A program made the position numbers and the translations under genes. From DAOUJI01 sp965237875 (lineage in GTDB: Bacteria; Chloroflexota; Dehalococcoidia; Lucifugimonadales; JAGWBF01), in contig CBDEGP010000002.1 of assembly GCA_965237875.1 (NCBI GenBank), positions 868,001-932,000 on the forward strand: a DNA stretch of 64,000 nt. Reading direction: 5' to 3'. The notes under the pieces were generated by a model. It worked only from the letters and a program-made list of their open reading frames with translations, did not search any database and was not told the DNA's origin. Shown here piece by piece: positions 36,842 to 46,000 of this stretch (within the stretch, counting starts at the first letter, position 1; each line of letters opens with the position of its first letter).

Positions 36842-39800
36842 ACGTAGACATTTCCGAGCGGGCTTTCGAGGACGCCATTGAGGCGACCCTGCTCCAGCAC
36901 AGCGAGGGAGTGATTGCGGAGGGGCGGGCCTCCTACATAGACATGCCGCCCGGCGGCTATCAGAAACGTCGGGACGAGGACTACGACCGTGCCCTCTGCC
37001 TCATCCCGCGCGACGTGCTGGACTTCGTTCTGGCAACGCAGCCCCAGGAGTGGAAGCGGCTTTCGCAGCATCACGGGGCAGCCGTTGAGGAGCAGTTCCT
37101 GAAGAGGCTGTCCTCTGAAATCGGACGCAGGGGCGCTCTCGACGTGCTGCGAAATGGAATCCGGGACATGGGCTGCCGGTTCCGGCTCGCCTATTTCCGC
37201 CCGGCCAGCGGGCTAAACGAAGAGACTAGGTGGCTCTACCAGGGCAACACCTTCTCGGTTACGCGGCAGCTCCACTACAGCGAGAGGAACAACAAGAGCC
37301 TCGACCTAGCCCTCTTCCTCAACGGCATCCCCATCTTCACGGCGGAGCTCAAGAACCCGCTTACGGGGCAAACGGTGCAGGACGCCATTCGGCAGTACCG
37401 GACGGACCGTGATCCTCGGGAGCCTCTTTTCGCCTACGGGCGATGCCTGGCCCACTTTGCCGTTGACCCCGAGTTGGTCTATGTGACGACTCACCTGACA
37501 GGGCCACAGACATACTTCCTGCCCTTCAACCAGGGCAAGTACGGGGGCGCTGGCAACCCGCCCGTCCCGCCAACGCAGAGCGGCTACGCCACGTCCTATC
37601 TCTGGGAGGAGACTTGGGCGCGGGACAGCGTGCTAGACCTCGTGCGTCAGTTCATCCACGAAGTCGAGGAGGAAGACGAGCGGGGGAGGAAGACAGGCAA
37701 GCGCTATCTCATCTTTCCCCGCTACCAGCAACTCGACTGCTTGCGACGACTGGTGACCGACGCGCGTTCGCATGGCACGGGCCAGCGCTATTTGATTCAG
37801 CACTCGGCGGGCAGCGGCAAGACCTTCACTATCGCATGGCTCGCCCACCAGCTATCCACACTCCACGATGCGGAGGACCGCCGCGTCTTCGACTCCATAG
37901 TGGTGATCTCCGACCGGCGGGTGCTGGACCGCCAACTCCAGTCGGCGATGCGCCAGTTCGAGCAGACGCTGGGCGTTGTGGAGAACATCGACACCACCTC
38001 CCGTCAGCTCAAGGAGGCGCTGGAGTCGGGCAAGACCATCATCGTAACTACCCTCCAGAAGTTCCCGGTCATTGCCCGGGAGATTGGCGAGTTGCCGGGC
38101 CACCGGTTCGCGCTCATCGTGGACGAAGCGCACTCCTCGCAGTCCGGTGAGGGCGCTCAGGGCCCCAGGGACGTGCTGGCCGCTTCGTCTCTGGAAGAGG
38201 CTGAAGCGGCTGACGCCGGCACCCAAACCTCGGAAGAGGAAGAGTTGGACAATGTCGCCTTGGCGCAAATGGCGCGCCGGCGTCAGCCTGCCAACGTTTC
38301 GACCTTTGGGTTCACTGCTACGCCGAAACCCAAGACCCTGGAGCTGTTCGGGATACGCCAGCCGGATGGGTCTTTCGCGCCATTCCACCTCTACAGCATG
38401 CGCCAGGCCATTGAGGAGGGGTTCATACTCGACGTCCTGGGGAGCTACACCACCTACCGGGCCTACTGGCGGCTTTTCAAGAAGATTGAGGACGACCCTC
38501 GCTACGACAAGACCAAGGCGGCCTACCTGCTCAGATCCTTCGTGGACCTGCACCCGCACGCCATCGACGAGAAGGGGCGGATTATGGTAGAGCACTTCAC
38601 CGCCAAGTCCCAGAGCGAGGTTGGTGGCAGGGCAAAGGCAATGATCGTGACCCGTTCGCGCCTGCACGCCGTGCGGTACAAGCTAGCCGTGGACCAGCAT
38701 CTTGCAGAGCTTGGGCACCCGTTCGAGGCGCTTGTCGCCTTCTCAGGGACGGTTCAGGACGGGGGCCAGTCCTACACAGAGCACGGGATGAATGGCATCC
38801 CAGAAGCCCAGACCGCCAAGACCTTCGAATCGCCCGAATACCGGCTGTTGATCGTGGCCAACAAGTTCCAGACAGGGTTCGACCAGCCTCTGCTCCAAAC
38901 CATGTACGTGGACAAGAAGCTGGGTGGCGTGAACGCGGTGCAGACCCTATCCCGGCTGAACCGGACCCACCCGGACAAGCCCGGCACGATGGTCTTGGAC
39001 TTTGCCAATGAGTCCGACGACATCCAGGCCGCCTTCCAGCCTTACTACGAAACGACAATCCTGTCGGAGGCGACCGACCCGAACCTGCTCTACGAGCTTC
39101 AGACTCGGCTCAAGGCCTTCCCGGTTTATACAGACGAGGATGTGGAAGCCTTCGCCCGCGTTTTCTTCGCCGACGGGACTACGCTAGATCAACTTTATGC
39201 TGCGCTTGCTCCAGTGGTAGCACGCTTTTCTGACCTTCAGGAGGACGAGCGGCAGGACTTTCGCGGCCAGATCACCGACTATGTGCGGCTGTACTCGTTC
39301 TTGGCCCAGGTGCTTACCTTCCTGGATGCCGACTTGGAGAAGCTCTACGTCTTTGCTCGGCACTTGCGCCGCCTGCTCTCCGTTGAACGCGAAGAGTTGC
39401 CGCGTGAGATTCAGCAGAATATCGATATGGAGTCGTATCGTATCCAGCAAACCGGCAGCGGAAAGGTCGCATTGGAACGCAAAGGAAGCGCGCTCGACCC
39501 CGTGGCGACAAAGGAGACGCGCGACAGTACGCCGGAGGAGTTGGAGGCCCTATCACGAATCATCGCAGACCTCAACGAGCGCTTCGGTATTGAGCTGGGT
39601 CCTGAACACCGAGTAACTCTCGGCAGGATGCTGGACCGGCTGGGAGAGGATGCGGCGCTGGAGGTCGCCACAAGGGTCAACACCCTGGAGAACGTGCGGA
39701 TTACCTTTGACCACAAGGTAGAGCAGGTCATCCAGGAAATCGTCGACATCAATTTCGACCTTTACAAACGGATAACCGATGATCCCGCCTTCGGGGAAGT

Positions 39801-39855
39801 GGTAAAGAACCACCTCTTTGACCAGTACCTCCATGCACATTGTAGGCCTGCGTAA
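36838..39855 (+). CDS. hsdR: Type I restriction endonuclease subunit
   Basis: 1,005 residues. The N-terminal nuclease core shows D156 and E170-L-K172 (IFTAELKNP) and QxxxQY-like QDAIRQYRTD. The helicase motor follows with Walker A SAGSGKT (K328) and DEAH (429-432), then motif III-like FGFTATP and GFDQP. A helical C-terminal part from about 800 joins the methylase complex. It translocates DNA and cuts unmodified DNA at a distance. Full length and intact motifs indicate an active enzyme. It shares translation coupling with hsdS. Confidence 0.93.
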   Translation: MNVDISERAFEDAIEATLLQHSEGVIAEGRASYIDMPPGGYQKRRDEDYDRALCLIPRDVLDFVLATQPQEWKRLSQHHGAAVEEQFLKRLSSEIGRRGALDVLRNGIRDMGCRFRLAYFRPASGLNEETRWLYQGNTFSVTRQLHYSERNNKSLDLALFLNGIPIFTAELKNPLTGQTVQDAIRQYRTDRDPREPLFAYGRCLAHFAVDPELVYVTTHLTGPQTYFLPFNQGKYGGAGNPPVPPTQSGYATSYLWEETWARDSVLDLVRQFIHEVEEEDERGRKTGKRYLIFPRYQQLDCLRRLVTDARSHGTGQRYLIQHSAGSGKTFTIAWLAHQLSTLHDAEDRRVFDSIVVISDRRVLDRQLQSAMRQFEQTLGVVENIDTTSRQLKEALESGKTIIVTTLQKFPVIAREIGELPGHRFALIVDEAHSSQSGEGAQGPRDVLAASSLEEAEAADAGTQTSEEEELDNVALAQMARRRQPANVSTFGFTATPKPKTLELFGIRQPDGSFAPFHLYSMRQAIEEGFILDVLGSYTTYRAYWRLFKKIEDDPRYDKTKAAYLLRSFVDLHPHAIDEKGRIMVEHFTAKSQSEVGGRAKAMIVTRSRLHAVRYKLAVDQHLAELGHPFEALVAFSGTVQDGGQSYTEHGMNGIPEAQTAKTFESPEYRLLIVANKFQTGFDQPLLQTMYVDKKLGGVNAVQTLSRLNRTHPDKPGTMVLDFANESDDIQAAFQPYYETTILSEATDPNLLYELQTRLKAFPVYTDEDVEAFARVFFADGTTLDQLYAALAPVVARFSDLQEDERQDFRGQITDYVRLYSFLAQVLTFLDADLEKLYVFARHLRRLLSVEREELPREIQQNIDMESYRIQQTGSGKVALERKGSALDPVATKETRDSTPEELEALSRIIADLNERFGIELGPEHRVTLGRMLDRLGEDAALEVATRVNTLENVRITFDHKVEQVIQEIVDINFDLYKRITDDPAFGEVVKNHLFDQYLHAHCRPA

Positions 39856-40040
39856 CAAAGGAGTCTACTGAAAGAGCCAGCAGACTTGCCGAGCAATGAA
39901 ACGTAGCACTGGGGTCACTCTTCAGGTCAGTCAACGGTCGCCAGTAGCTAGACCGCAATTCAATCTGAGAATCTTGCGTTGAATGATATCAACAGAGGGC
40001 AGCGTCCTCACTGAATAGTTGCAGATCAGAGGGAGGCCAA

Positions 40041-41867
40041 ATGAGACCGGTTGACGGTAAGGCGAAGAGCGTGCGCCAGTTGCTCCAAGGCGTGAAGTAC
40101 TCGATCGACTATTACCAACGCGAGTACCGTTGGGAGGCAAAGCAGGTCCGTGAGTTGCTTAACGATCTGACTGGAGCGTTTCTCGACGATTACCAGGTCG
40201 GTATCGCACGGAGCGTTGTCAAACAGTTCACCCACTACTTCCTAGGTTCAATAATTGTCAGTCAGAAGAACAGCGAGAGCTTCATAGTCGATGGCCAGCA
40301 GCGCCTGACGACCCTCACCTTGCTGCTGATCCTGCTCCGCAATCTACAGCAGGGTCGCGAAGATCGGGTGGGTGTCGACGATCTGGTCTTTGCCGAACAA
40401 TACGGAGAAAAGACGTTCAATTTGGCTGTCGAAGAGCGCTTCGCCTGTATGGAGGCGTTGTTCGCAGGAGAGTCCTTCGATACAACGGACAAGAGCGAGT
40501 CGGTGCAGAATCTTCAGGAACGGTATCGGGACTTGGAATCGTATTTCCCATCAGATCTCCGGGACGAGGCACTCCCCTATTTCGTCGATTGGCTTATCGA
40601 CCATGTCCATCTCGTCGAAATATCTGCGTATTCGGATGAGGATGCTTATACTATCTTCGAAACGATGAACGACCGCGGACTCTCCCTAAACCCCACCGAC
40701 ATGCTGAAGGGATATTTGCTAGCCAACATGGATCAACACCGGCGTCTCCCGGCGAATGAGTTGTGGCGAGGACGAATCCAAGAGTTGACGGAGCACGGCG
40801 ATGACCATGGTGCCGACTTCATGAAGTCGTGGCTAAGGAGCCAGTATGCGACACGGATTCGCGAGCGACGCAAGGGTGCCACTCCCGAGGACTTTGACCG
40901 TATTGGTACGGAGTTCCACCGCTGGCTCAGGGACAATCGAGACCGACTCAACCTAACACAGTCAGAGGAATTCTTCCGCTTCGTTCATCGTGACTTCCAG
41001 TTCTATAGCAGGCAGTATCTGCGGGTGAAGAAAGCGGAGATTGAACCTGTCGAAGGCATTGAGCACATCTTCTACAACCACGGTCATGGATTCACGCTGC
41101 AAGACATGCTTCTCTTAGCACCATTGAGGCCGGATGACTCCGAAGTGACGATCAAGCGAAAGTTTCGCCTCGTGGCCCGTTTCGTCGACATACTCATCAC
41201 ATGGCGGATCTGGAACTTTCGATCTATCGCTTATTCGACGATGCAGTACGCCATGTTCCTCGTCATGCGCGACATTCGCGGACTAGACACTGACCCCTTG
41301 GCCGAGAAGCTCTACAGCATATTGTTCGAGGAGAAAGAAACGTTTCATAGCAATGGGCGTCTACGAGTGCATCAACAAAACCGCTACGCACTGCACCGGG
41401 TACTGGCGAGAATGACCGACTATGTGGAAACACAGTCTGGGCAGAAATCACGCTACCTCGAATACGTCGCCACTGGAAGGAATCGATACGAGGTCGAACA
41501 CATCTGGGCCGATCATCCGGAGCAGCATAAGGATGAATTTCCGCATGATGCTGACTTTGAGGAACAGCGGAACCGGATCGGGGGGCTTCTCCTGCTTCCA
41601 AAGGTGTTCAACGGAAGCTACGGAGACCTTCCATACGAGAAGAAGCTACCACACTACCAAGCCCAGAACTTACTGGCGCGCTCATTGCATCCACAGGCTT
41701 ACGAGCACAACCCTGGGTTCCTCAAGTTCGTGCGCGAAAGTGGGCTCGCCTTCCGTGCTCACGAGCAATTCAGGCGGGTTGACGTTGAGTATCGTGGCGA
41801 GTTATACCGGCGATTGGCCCAGCGTATATGGAATCCGGATGACCTTCGCCGAGAGGCCGCAGATTGA
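40041..41867 (+). CDS. DUF262/DUF1524 protein, GmrSD-type type IV restriction enzyme
   Basis: 608 residues, ATG with GAGGGAGG about six bases ahead. YQREYRWEAKQVRELLND and D84-G-Q-Q-R-L-T-T-L are the DUF262 (ParB/Srx-like nucleotide-binding) signatures; H487 in YEVEHIWADHPEQHKD and the later NRIGGLLLLPKVFNGSYGD give the DUF1524 HNH-like nuclease. Fused GmrS and GmrD halves like this (as in GmrSD and BrxU) cut phage DNA carrying modified cytosines. It complements the type I system, which targets unmodified DNA. It stands 185 bases after hsdR and is probably transcribed on its own. Confidence 0.85.
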   Translation: MRPVDGKAKSVRQLLQGVKYSIDYYQREYRWEAKQVRELLNDLTGAFLDDYQVGIARSVVKQFTHYFLGSIIVSQKNSESFIVDGQQRLTTLTLLLILLRNLQQGREDRVGVDDLVFAEQYGEKTFNLAVEERFACMEALFAGESFDTTDKSESVQNLQERYRDLESYFPSDLRDEALPYFVDWLIDHVHLVEISAYSDEDAYTIFETMNDRGLSLNPTDMLKGYLLANMDQHRRLPANELWRGRIQELTEHGDDHGADFMKSWLRSQYATRIRERRKGATPEDFDRIGTEFHRWLRDNRDRLNLTQSEEFFRFVHRDFQFYSRQYLRVKKAEIEPVEGIEHIFYNHGHGFTLQDMLLLAPLRPDDSEVTIKRKFRLVARFVDILITWRIWNFRSIAYSTMQYAMFLVMRDIRGLDTDPLAEKLYSILFEEKETFHSNGRLRVHQQNRYALHRVLARMTDYVETQSGQKSRYLEYVATGRNRYEVEHIWADHPEQHKDEFPHDADFEEQRNRIGGLLLLPKVFNGSYGDLPYEKKLPHYQAQNLLARSLHPQAYEHNPGFLKFVRESGLAFRAHEQFRRVDVEYRGELYRRLAQRIWNPDDLRREAAD

Positions 41868-41986
41868 ATCGCTAGTATTGGCGACAGGCTAGGGTCTCAG
41901 AGAGAAGTACGGTGCAGCGAACCCGCACGTGTGGACTCAGATGGCAGGCATAGGCAACTGAGCCATGGGGGTTGCACCGCTGTAGA

Positions 41987-43633
41987 TCAACCCCAGTCTG
42001 AGAGTTTGACCGCCAACTCGAAAATGGTTCTGTCTACCGTCAACTTAGGCCCACCATGACGTACCGTACTGCGAACTCCGCCGTTTAGAGCTACTTCGAC
42101 GGCGTTCGCTCCCCCTATGGGAGAGTCCTGGGGCGTGGGTATGGAGTAGACGATTGCGGCCTTGCCGGGCTTGACCTCGATCTCCTTGACGAAGGACCGG
42201 ACGAAGGCTTTGGTCTCGGTCAGCTCGCTGGTCTTGAGGAACTCGCTCATATCGGCGGCGAAGGTGGCGATGGTGTCGGCGCTGTCCAGCATCACCCGCC
42301 GCTCGGCCAGAATCGCCCTCGCCTCCTCTGCGGCGATCTCCAGCTTCTCCTTACGCTCCCGGTGCTCCCTGATGCGGTCCGAGGCGTCGGCCATCTCGAT
42401 GTCGGTCGTCTCGATGGCCTGCCAGATGCGGCCCAACCTCCGCTTCACCTCGTCAAGCTCCTCCTCGATGGTCTCCAGCCGCTCCCGCTGCTCGGCGGCC
42501 ACGCCGTCCATCTCCTCGTCCAGCAGCTTCACCAGGTCTCGGATGTTGGACTCGGTGAGGACGTTCTCCCTGATGTTGGTGACGATAAGCTCCTCGAAGT
42601 TCTTGGCGTTGAGCCTTGGGGTCTTGCAGGCGCCGCTGCCCCGCTTGAGGAGGGAGTGGCAGACGTAGTAGGTGTACTTGCCGCTCTTGGCCTCGGCTGC
42701 GGTCATGGCCTTGCCGCAGGTCTGGCATCTGAGCAGTCCGCTGAGCAGGTAGGGGCTGGAGGCGCGGCGGGGGTTCATCCTCTTGGGGGCGCGGGAGCCG
42801 AGCAGCTTCTTGACCCTTTGGAACTCCCCCTTGGAGATGATGGCGGGATGTGCGTCCTCGACCCGCACCGGAGGCGCGCCGTCCTTGGCCTTGGCTCCCC
42901 AGACCACGGCTCCGGTGTAGGCTTCGTTGTCGAGCATGGTGTGGATGGTGGTCTTGAGCCACTTCTTGCCGTTGGTGGTTGGTATGCCCTCGGCGTTGAG
43001 GGTCTTGGTCACGTCGAGGATGCTCTTTCCCTGTAGGGCCATGTCGAAGATGCGCCGGACCACGGCGTCGGCGGGCGGGTTCAGCTCCAGCGTCGGTCGC
43101 TTCTTCGGCCCGTCCTGGACGTGGACCCTCTTGTAGCCGTAGGGGGCGTAGCTGGTGACCCAGAAGCCTCTGGACGCGGACTCCCGCATTCCCCGCGTGA
43201 CCTCCTGGGCTAGGTTCTCGCTGTAGAACTCGTCCACGCTCTCGATGATGGCTTCAAGGAGCTTGCCGGTGGGGGTGTCGTCGGCCTGTTCGGTGATGGA
43301 GACGACGCGGACTCCTCTGCGCCTCAGCATGGACTTGAAGGCGACGGCGTGCTCCCGCTTGCGGGTGAAGCGGGAGAATTTCCAGACGAGGATTTCCTGG
43401 AATGGAGACTGCGGCTTGCTGGCCTCGTCCAGCATCCTTTGGAACTGGGGCCGGTCGGCGATGCGTCCGCTCTCGGCCTCGTCGATGTACTCACGGCAGA
43501 CGAGGTAGCCGTTCTTCTCGGCGTAGTCCCTGAGCGCCCGCAGCTGGGCGGCGACGGACAGGTCAACGTCCTGGCGGTCGCTGGAGACCCTGGCGTAGAG
43601 GGCCGCCGGTATCAGATCGAGTCGGTCATTCAT
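41987..43633 (-). CDS. Large serine recombinase, copy 2
   Basis: 548 residues from the ATG at 43631-43633, which follows AAGGAGGAG and overlaps the regulator gene by 8 bases; a longer frame reaches 43660. Architecture as in copy 1: catalytic domain (ALYARVSSDRQ, S17), recombinase domain, zinc ribbon (LLRCQTCGKAM), coiled coil, cap. The first 160 residues are almost identical to copy 1 while the recombinase and C-terminal parts have diverged, so the two probably recognise different att sites. Confidence 0.9.
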   Translation of the reverse strand: MNDRLDLIPAALYARVSSDRQDVDLSVAAQLRALRDYAEKNGYLVCREYIDEAESGRIADRPQFQRMLDEASKPQSPFQEILVWKFSRFTRKREHAVAFKSMLRRRGVRVVSITEQADDTPTGKLLEAIIESVDEFYSENLAQEVTRGMRESASRGFWVTSYAPYGYKRVHVQDGPKKRPTLELNPPADAVVRRIFDMALQGKSILDVTKTLNAEGIPTTNGKKWLKTTIHTMLDNEAYTGAVVWGAKAKDGAPPVRVEDAHPAIISKGEFQRVKKLLGSRAPKRMNPRRASSPYLLSGLLRCQTCGKAMTAAEAKSGKYTYYVCHSLLKRGSGACKTPRLNAKNFEELIVTNIRENVLTESNIRDLVKLLDEEMDGVAAEQRERLETIEEELDEVKRRLGRIWQAIETTDIEMADASDRIREHRERKEKLEIAAEEARAILAERRVMLDSADTIATFAADMSEFLKTSELTETKAFVRSFVKEIEVKPGKAAIVYSIPTPQDSPIGGANAVEVALNGGVRSTVRHGGPKLTVDRTIFELAVKLSDWG

Positions 43634-43856
43634 CAGTCTCTCCTCCTTCTGTTTGGTCATGTCCCGTCTGGCGGGAGCGCAGCCGTTCCAGCCGCTCCCG
43701 TCTGCGCCACTCCCGCTCCTCCATGAACAGGCGTATACCCTGCCGGAGCAGCTCGCTCACGGATAGGTCGTCCTCCTTCATCACCTGACGCACCTGCGCC
43801 TCCATCTCCGGTGGCAGGGAGAAGGTGATGGTCTTGGACCTCCTGGGAGTGGACAC
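43626..43856 (-). CDS. Ribbon-helix-helix regulator, copy 2
   Basis: 76 residues; residues 3-62 are identical to copy 1 (same KTITFSLPPEMEAQVRQVMK strand and helix), and only the start and tail differ. It overlaps the recombinase by 8 bases. Expected to bind the palindrome at 43878-43900 and, given the identity, possibly the operator of copy 1 as well. Confidence 0.85.
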   Translation of the reverse strand: MSTPRRSKTITFSLPPEMEAQVRQVMKEDDLSVSELLRQGIRLFMEEREWRRRERLERLRSRQTGHDQTEGGETDE

Positions 43857-43877
43857 TCTCTTTTTGTCTCCTGTTGT

Positions 43878-43900
43878 AGTGTAATGTCATACTATACACC
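43878..43900 (-). promoter_or_regulatory. Palindromic operator of the RHH/recombinase operon, copy 2
   Basis: AGTGTAATGTCATACTATAC plus ACC, with arms GTGTA and TACAC, at the same distance before the regulator as in copy 1 (25302-25324). Shared bases concentrate in the arms, as expected for a site bound by both identical regulators. Confidence 0.5.
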
Positions 43901-43920
43901 ATCCGACACCCGGCCTTCAA

Positions 43921-44841
43921 CTACCAGGGTCCAGCCGCCACCGGACGCCGCCTGCGGGCCACGAAGTCGGAGGCGACTAACTGGGGGCCGAAGACGGAGC
44001 GGTAGGCGTCGGGCACGGCGACGACGACCACCTTGGCCAGCTTCCCCTTCCAGAAGACGGGCCGGGCGATTGCGGCGTAGCCACCTTCGTGGGCGTACTG
44101 CGTTGTGCCGCAGCGGACGGCCTGCTCCGCCAGGGAGCCGGGCGGGAGTGGCCTGCCCCTGCGGGGCAAGCCGCCCCGCTCGCCGCAGACGGGGAAGGAG
44201 ACCGGCGTCCCAAAGTCCCTCGTCCGCCGCGCCACCGTCGCCCGGAGCGCGGGCGTCTCCGCCCAGCCTGCGGGGTCGCCCTTCTCCTCCCGCTCGTACA
44301 GGACGGCCATGAGGGGTGGGTCCCGGAGCACCTCGGCCAGCCGGATGGTCACCGCGGCGTAGGAGCAGCGGTATTGCTTCTGCAAGGCCAGCACGTCGAA
44401 GCCCGACGCCTCGGCGAATAGAGAGAACGCCTCCGGCTGCATGAGGACCGCCGCCGCGAAGCGGTCCGCTTCCCGGCACACCATGCGGTCCGGGGTGTCG
44501 CCGGAGTGGATGTCCCAGAGGGTCTCGTTGATGATCTCGTAGGTCTCGTGGAGCACCGTATAGGTGCTGCTCCCGTCCCACAGGCCGTGGCGGTAGTAGA
44601 TGTCGTAGTGGCCCCTGGGCTGGCCGATGTGAGCGCCCTTCAGCCCGTCCATCTCCCGGTCCGAGACCTCCCCGAACCCGGCCCGGCTCAGCATGACGCT
44701 CAGCTGGTCCAGGGTGGGACGGGCCGACAGCTTGAAGTAGCGCACGAAGCGGCCGGCCATCCGCTCCGGGTCCAGGGTCTCGCGGGGGGACTCGTCGTCC
44801 AGCAGCTCACGGCAGAAGTCTTCCTTGGTCTTCGTCATCAT
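43921..44841 (-). CDS. ImmA/IrrE-like protein with altered zinc motif
   Basis: 306 residues. The protease helix reads VLHETYEIINE (H98-E99-T-Y-E102), and CREADRFAAAVLMQPEAF supplies the third ligand E124 and the typical ANxFAA-like region. Normal ImmA proteins have HExxH; here the second histidine is glutamate, so metal binding may be changed or lost. ImmA partners of XRE repressors cleave them to induce mobile elements. It overlaps the upstream XRE gene by 4 bases (ATGA), the usual ImmR/ImmA arrangement. The C-terminal 130 residues are Arg/Gly-rich and unassigned. Confidence 0.75.
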   Translation of the reverse strand: MMTKTKEDFCRELLDDESPRETLDPERMAGRFVRYFKLSARPTLDQLSVMLSRAGFGEVSDREMDGLKGAHIGQPRGHYDIYYRHGLWDGSSTYTVLHETYEIINETLWDIHSGDTPDRMVCREADRFAAAVLMQPEAFSLFAEASGFDVLALQKQYRCSYAAVTIRLAEVLRDPPLMAVLYEREEKGDPAGWAETPALRATVARRTRDFGTPVSFPVCGERGGLPRRGRPLPPGSLAEQAVRCGTTQYAHEGGYAAIARPVFWKGKLAKVVVVAVPDAYRSVFGPQLVASDFVARRRRPVAAGPW

Positions 44842-45269
44842 TCCAGCAGCCTCTTGTTGGTGAATCGCTCGTACATCTCGACGATGAACTTCTTGGCGCT
44901 GATGGAGAGGGGGCCGTCGGGCCTGGTGCCCACGCGGAACTGTGGGTCGTCCAGCACGTAGCGGTAGGCCCGCTCCACCTCCAGGACCTCGTTGCTGTTG
45001 GGGTTGGGTCTGCCCGCGTGTCCGGCCCGCTTCATCAGCTCGTCGGGGTCCACGTTGTAGACGGCGGCCAGCTTGCCAACCATGTTGGAGCCGGGCCTTC
45101 GGTCGCCCCGCTCTATCTGGGAGAGGTAGGAGGAGGAGACACCGGTGCGCTTGGTCACGTCCCGCAGGCTCAGGTCTCCCCGCAGCCGCCGGAGCAGCAG
45201 CCCTATGTCCTCGTCGCCCTCGATCTCCTGCCGGTCGTCAGGGTCCCGGTCGTCGTCGTGTTCGTCCAT
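44838..45269 (-). CDS. XRE-family repressor (ImmR-like)
   Basis: 143 residues from the ATG at 45267-45269, which follows GGGGGAG. Acidic N-terminus (about 1-20), then an XRE HTH (GLLLRRLRGDLSLRDVTKRT, with recognition helix SSYLSQIERGDRRPG), then a helical tail. It probably represses the element's transfer or excision genes and is relieved by the ImmA-like protein encoded next. Three ATGTA(G/A)C words in its own promoter are candidate operators. Confidence 0.8.
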   Translation of the reverse strand: MDEHDDDRDPDDRQEIEGDEDIGLLLRRLRGDLSLRDVTKRTGVSSSYLSQIERGDRRPGSNMVGKLAAVYNVDPDELMKRAGHAGRPNPNSNEVLEVERAYRYVLDDPQFRVGTRPDGPLSISAKKFIVEMYERFTNKRLLE

Positions 45270-45319
45270 GATGTCTCCCCCTTTGCCGCCGCAGGTGCGG
45301 ACAGATGCGCGCAAGGCCT

Positions 45320-45383
45320 GCTTGCTACATCGCAGCTAACTTTCAGCTACATAATTGTTACATCAGAGCGAGCAATCTGTCAA
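45320..45383 (-). promoter_or_regulatory. Promoter and candidate operators of the XRE/ImmA operon
   Basis: On the minus strand TTGACA (45383-45378), a 17-base spacer and TAACAA (45360-45355) form a promoter. The word ATGTAGC or ATGTAAC occurs three times around it (plus-strand GCTACAT near 45324 and 45347, GTTACAT at 45357-45363), typical for an autoregulated XRE gene. The rest of the 279-base divergent region up to 45548 shows no clear rightward promoter. Confidence 0.5.
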
Positions 45384-45548
45384 CAAAGCCCTGTGAAGAC
45401 TCTAAAACCGCCTTTCTGTCATTGCCTCTGCCCCAATGGTATTGCTACACTTACGCATACAGAACTAATCTTCTAATCCTTAGCCGAGTATACATCACTG
45501 GCGCTCCCGAAGGCCATCCCTTCGTGGCGCGCCGGCCTCCCAGGAGAG

Positions 45549-45764
45549 ATGAGACGAAGCGTGAGTAGGAAGCGAAACCTGACCCCTAAACAGGAGCGGC
45601 GGCGCATCGAGGGCCTGCGGATACTGGCCCGCATCATCGCGCGCCACTACCTGGCCAATCCCCACCTGTACCCGAGCGGCGCAGGCGGGGACGGGCCTGC
45701 TCCCACTGTCAACGGTCGCACGACCGCAGACGGGGAGACGCCCCGGAAGGAGGGCGCGGCGTGA
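45549..45764 (+). CDS. Small basic hypothetical protein heading the HTH array
   Basis: 71 residues. Basic N-terminus (SRKRNLTPKQERRRIEGLRI) with one predicted helix to about 38 and a disordered tail. AGGAG sits only two bases from the ATG, so a GTG at 45561 may be the real start. It overlaps the next gene by 4 bases (GTGA). Function unknown; probably a DNA-associated element protein. Confidence 0.5.
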   Translation: MRRSVSRKRNLTPKQERRRIEGLRILARIIARHYLANPHLYPSGAGGDGPAPTVNGRTTADGETPRKEGAA

Positions 45765-46000
45765 AGCGCAGGCAGCCCTCCTCCAGAGTGAAGCTCAACC
45801 CCCACCGGGTCTGGGAGCTTCTCAACCGGCTCAACATGACCCAGAACGAGCTGGCGCGGCTGGCCGGCACCTCGTCGGGCTACCTCTCCCAGCTCATGTC
45901 CGGGACGCGCTGCCCCTCGGCGGATATGCGCAAGCGCCTCATGGAGGCCCTGGGCGTTACCCGCTTCGAGGACCTGTTCATCCTGGAGGCCGTCTCGTGA
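45761..46000 (+). CDS. XRE/Cro-like HTH protein
   Basis: 79 residues from a GTG overlapping the preceding stop. NMTQNELARLAGTSSGYLSQ and LMSGTRCPSADMRKRLMEAL form a complete XRE domain. Probably a Cro-like regulator working against the leftward XRE repressor. It overlaps the next gene by 4 bases. Confidence 0.78.
   Translation: MKRRQPSSRVKLNPHRVWELLNRLNMTQNELARLAGTSSGYLSQLMSGTRCPSADMRKRLMEALGVTRFEDLFILEAVS

Noticed and set aside
39947..39958. Third copy of the GCTAGACCGCAA flank seen after the VGAGR genes
   Set aside because: Only 12 bases match, with no VGAGR codons before it and no GGGCC-T run after it; a chance match cannot be excluded.
23255..41986. Matching att cores beside the two recombinase genes
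   Set aside because: Only a short GGTTGCAC similarity was seen between the two 3' flanks, too little to call attachment sites.
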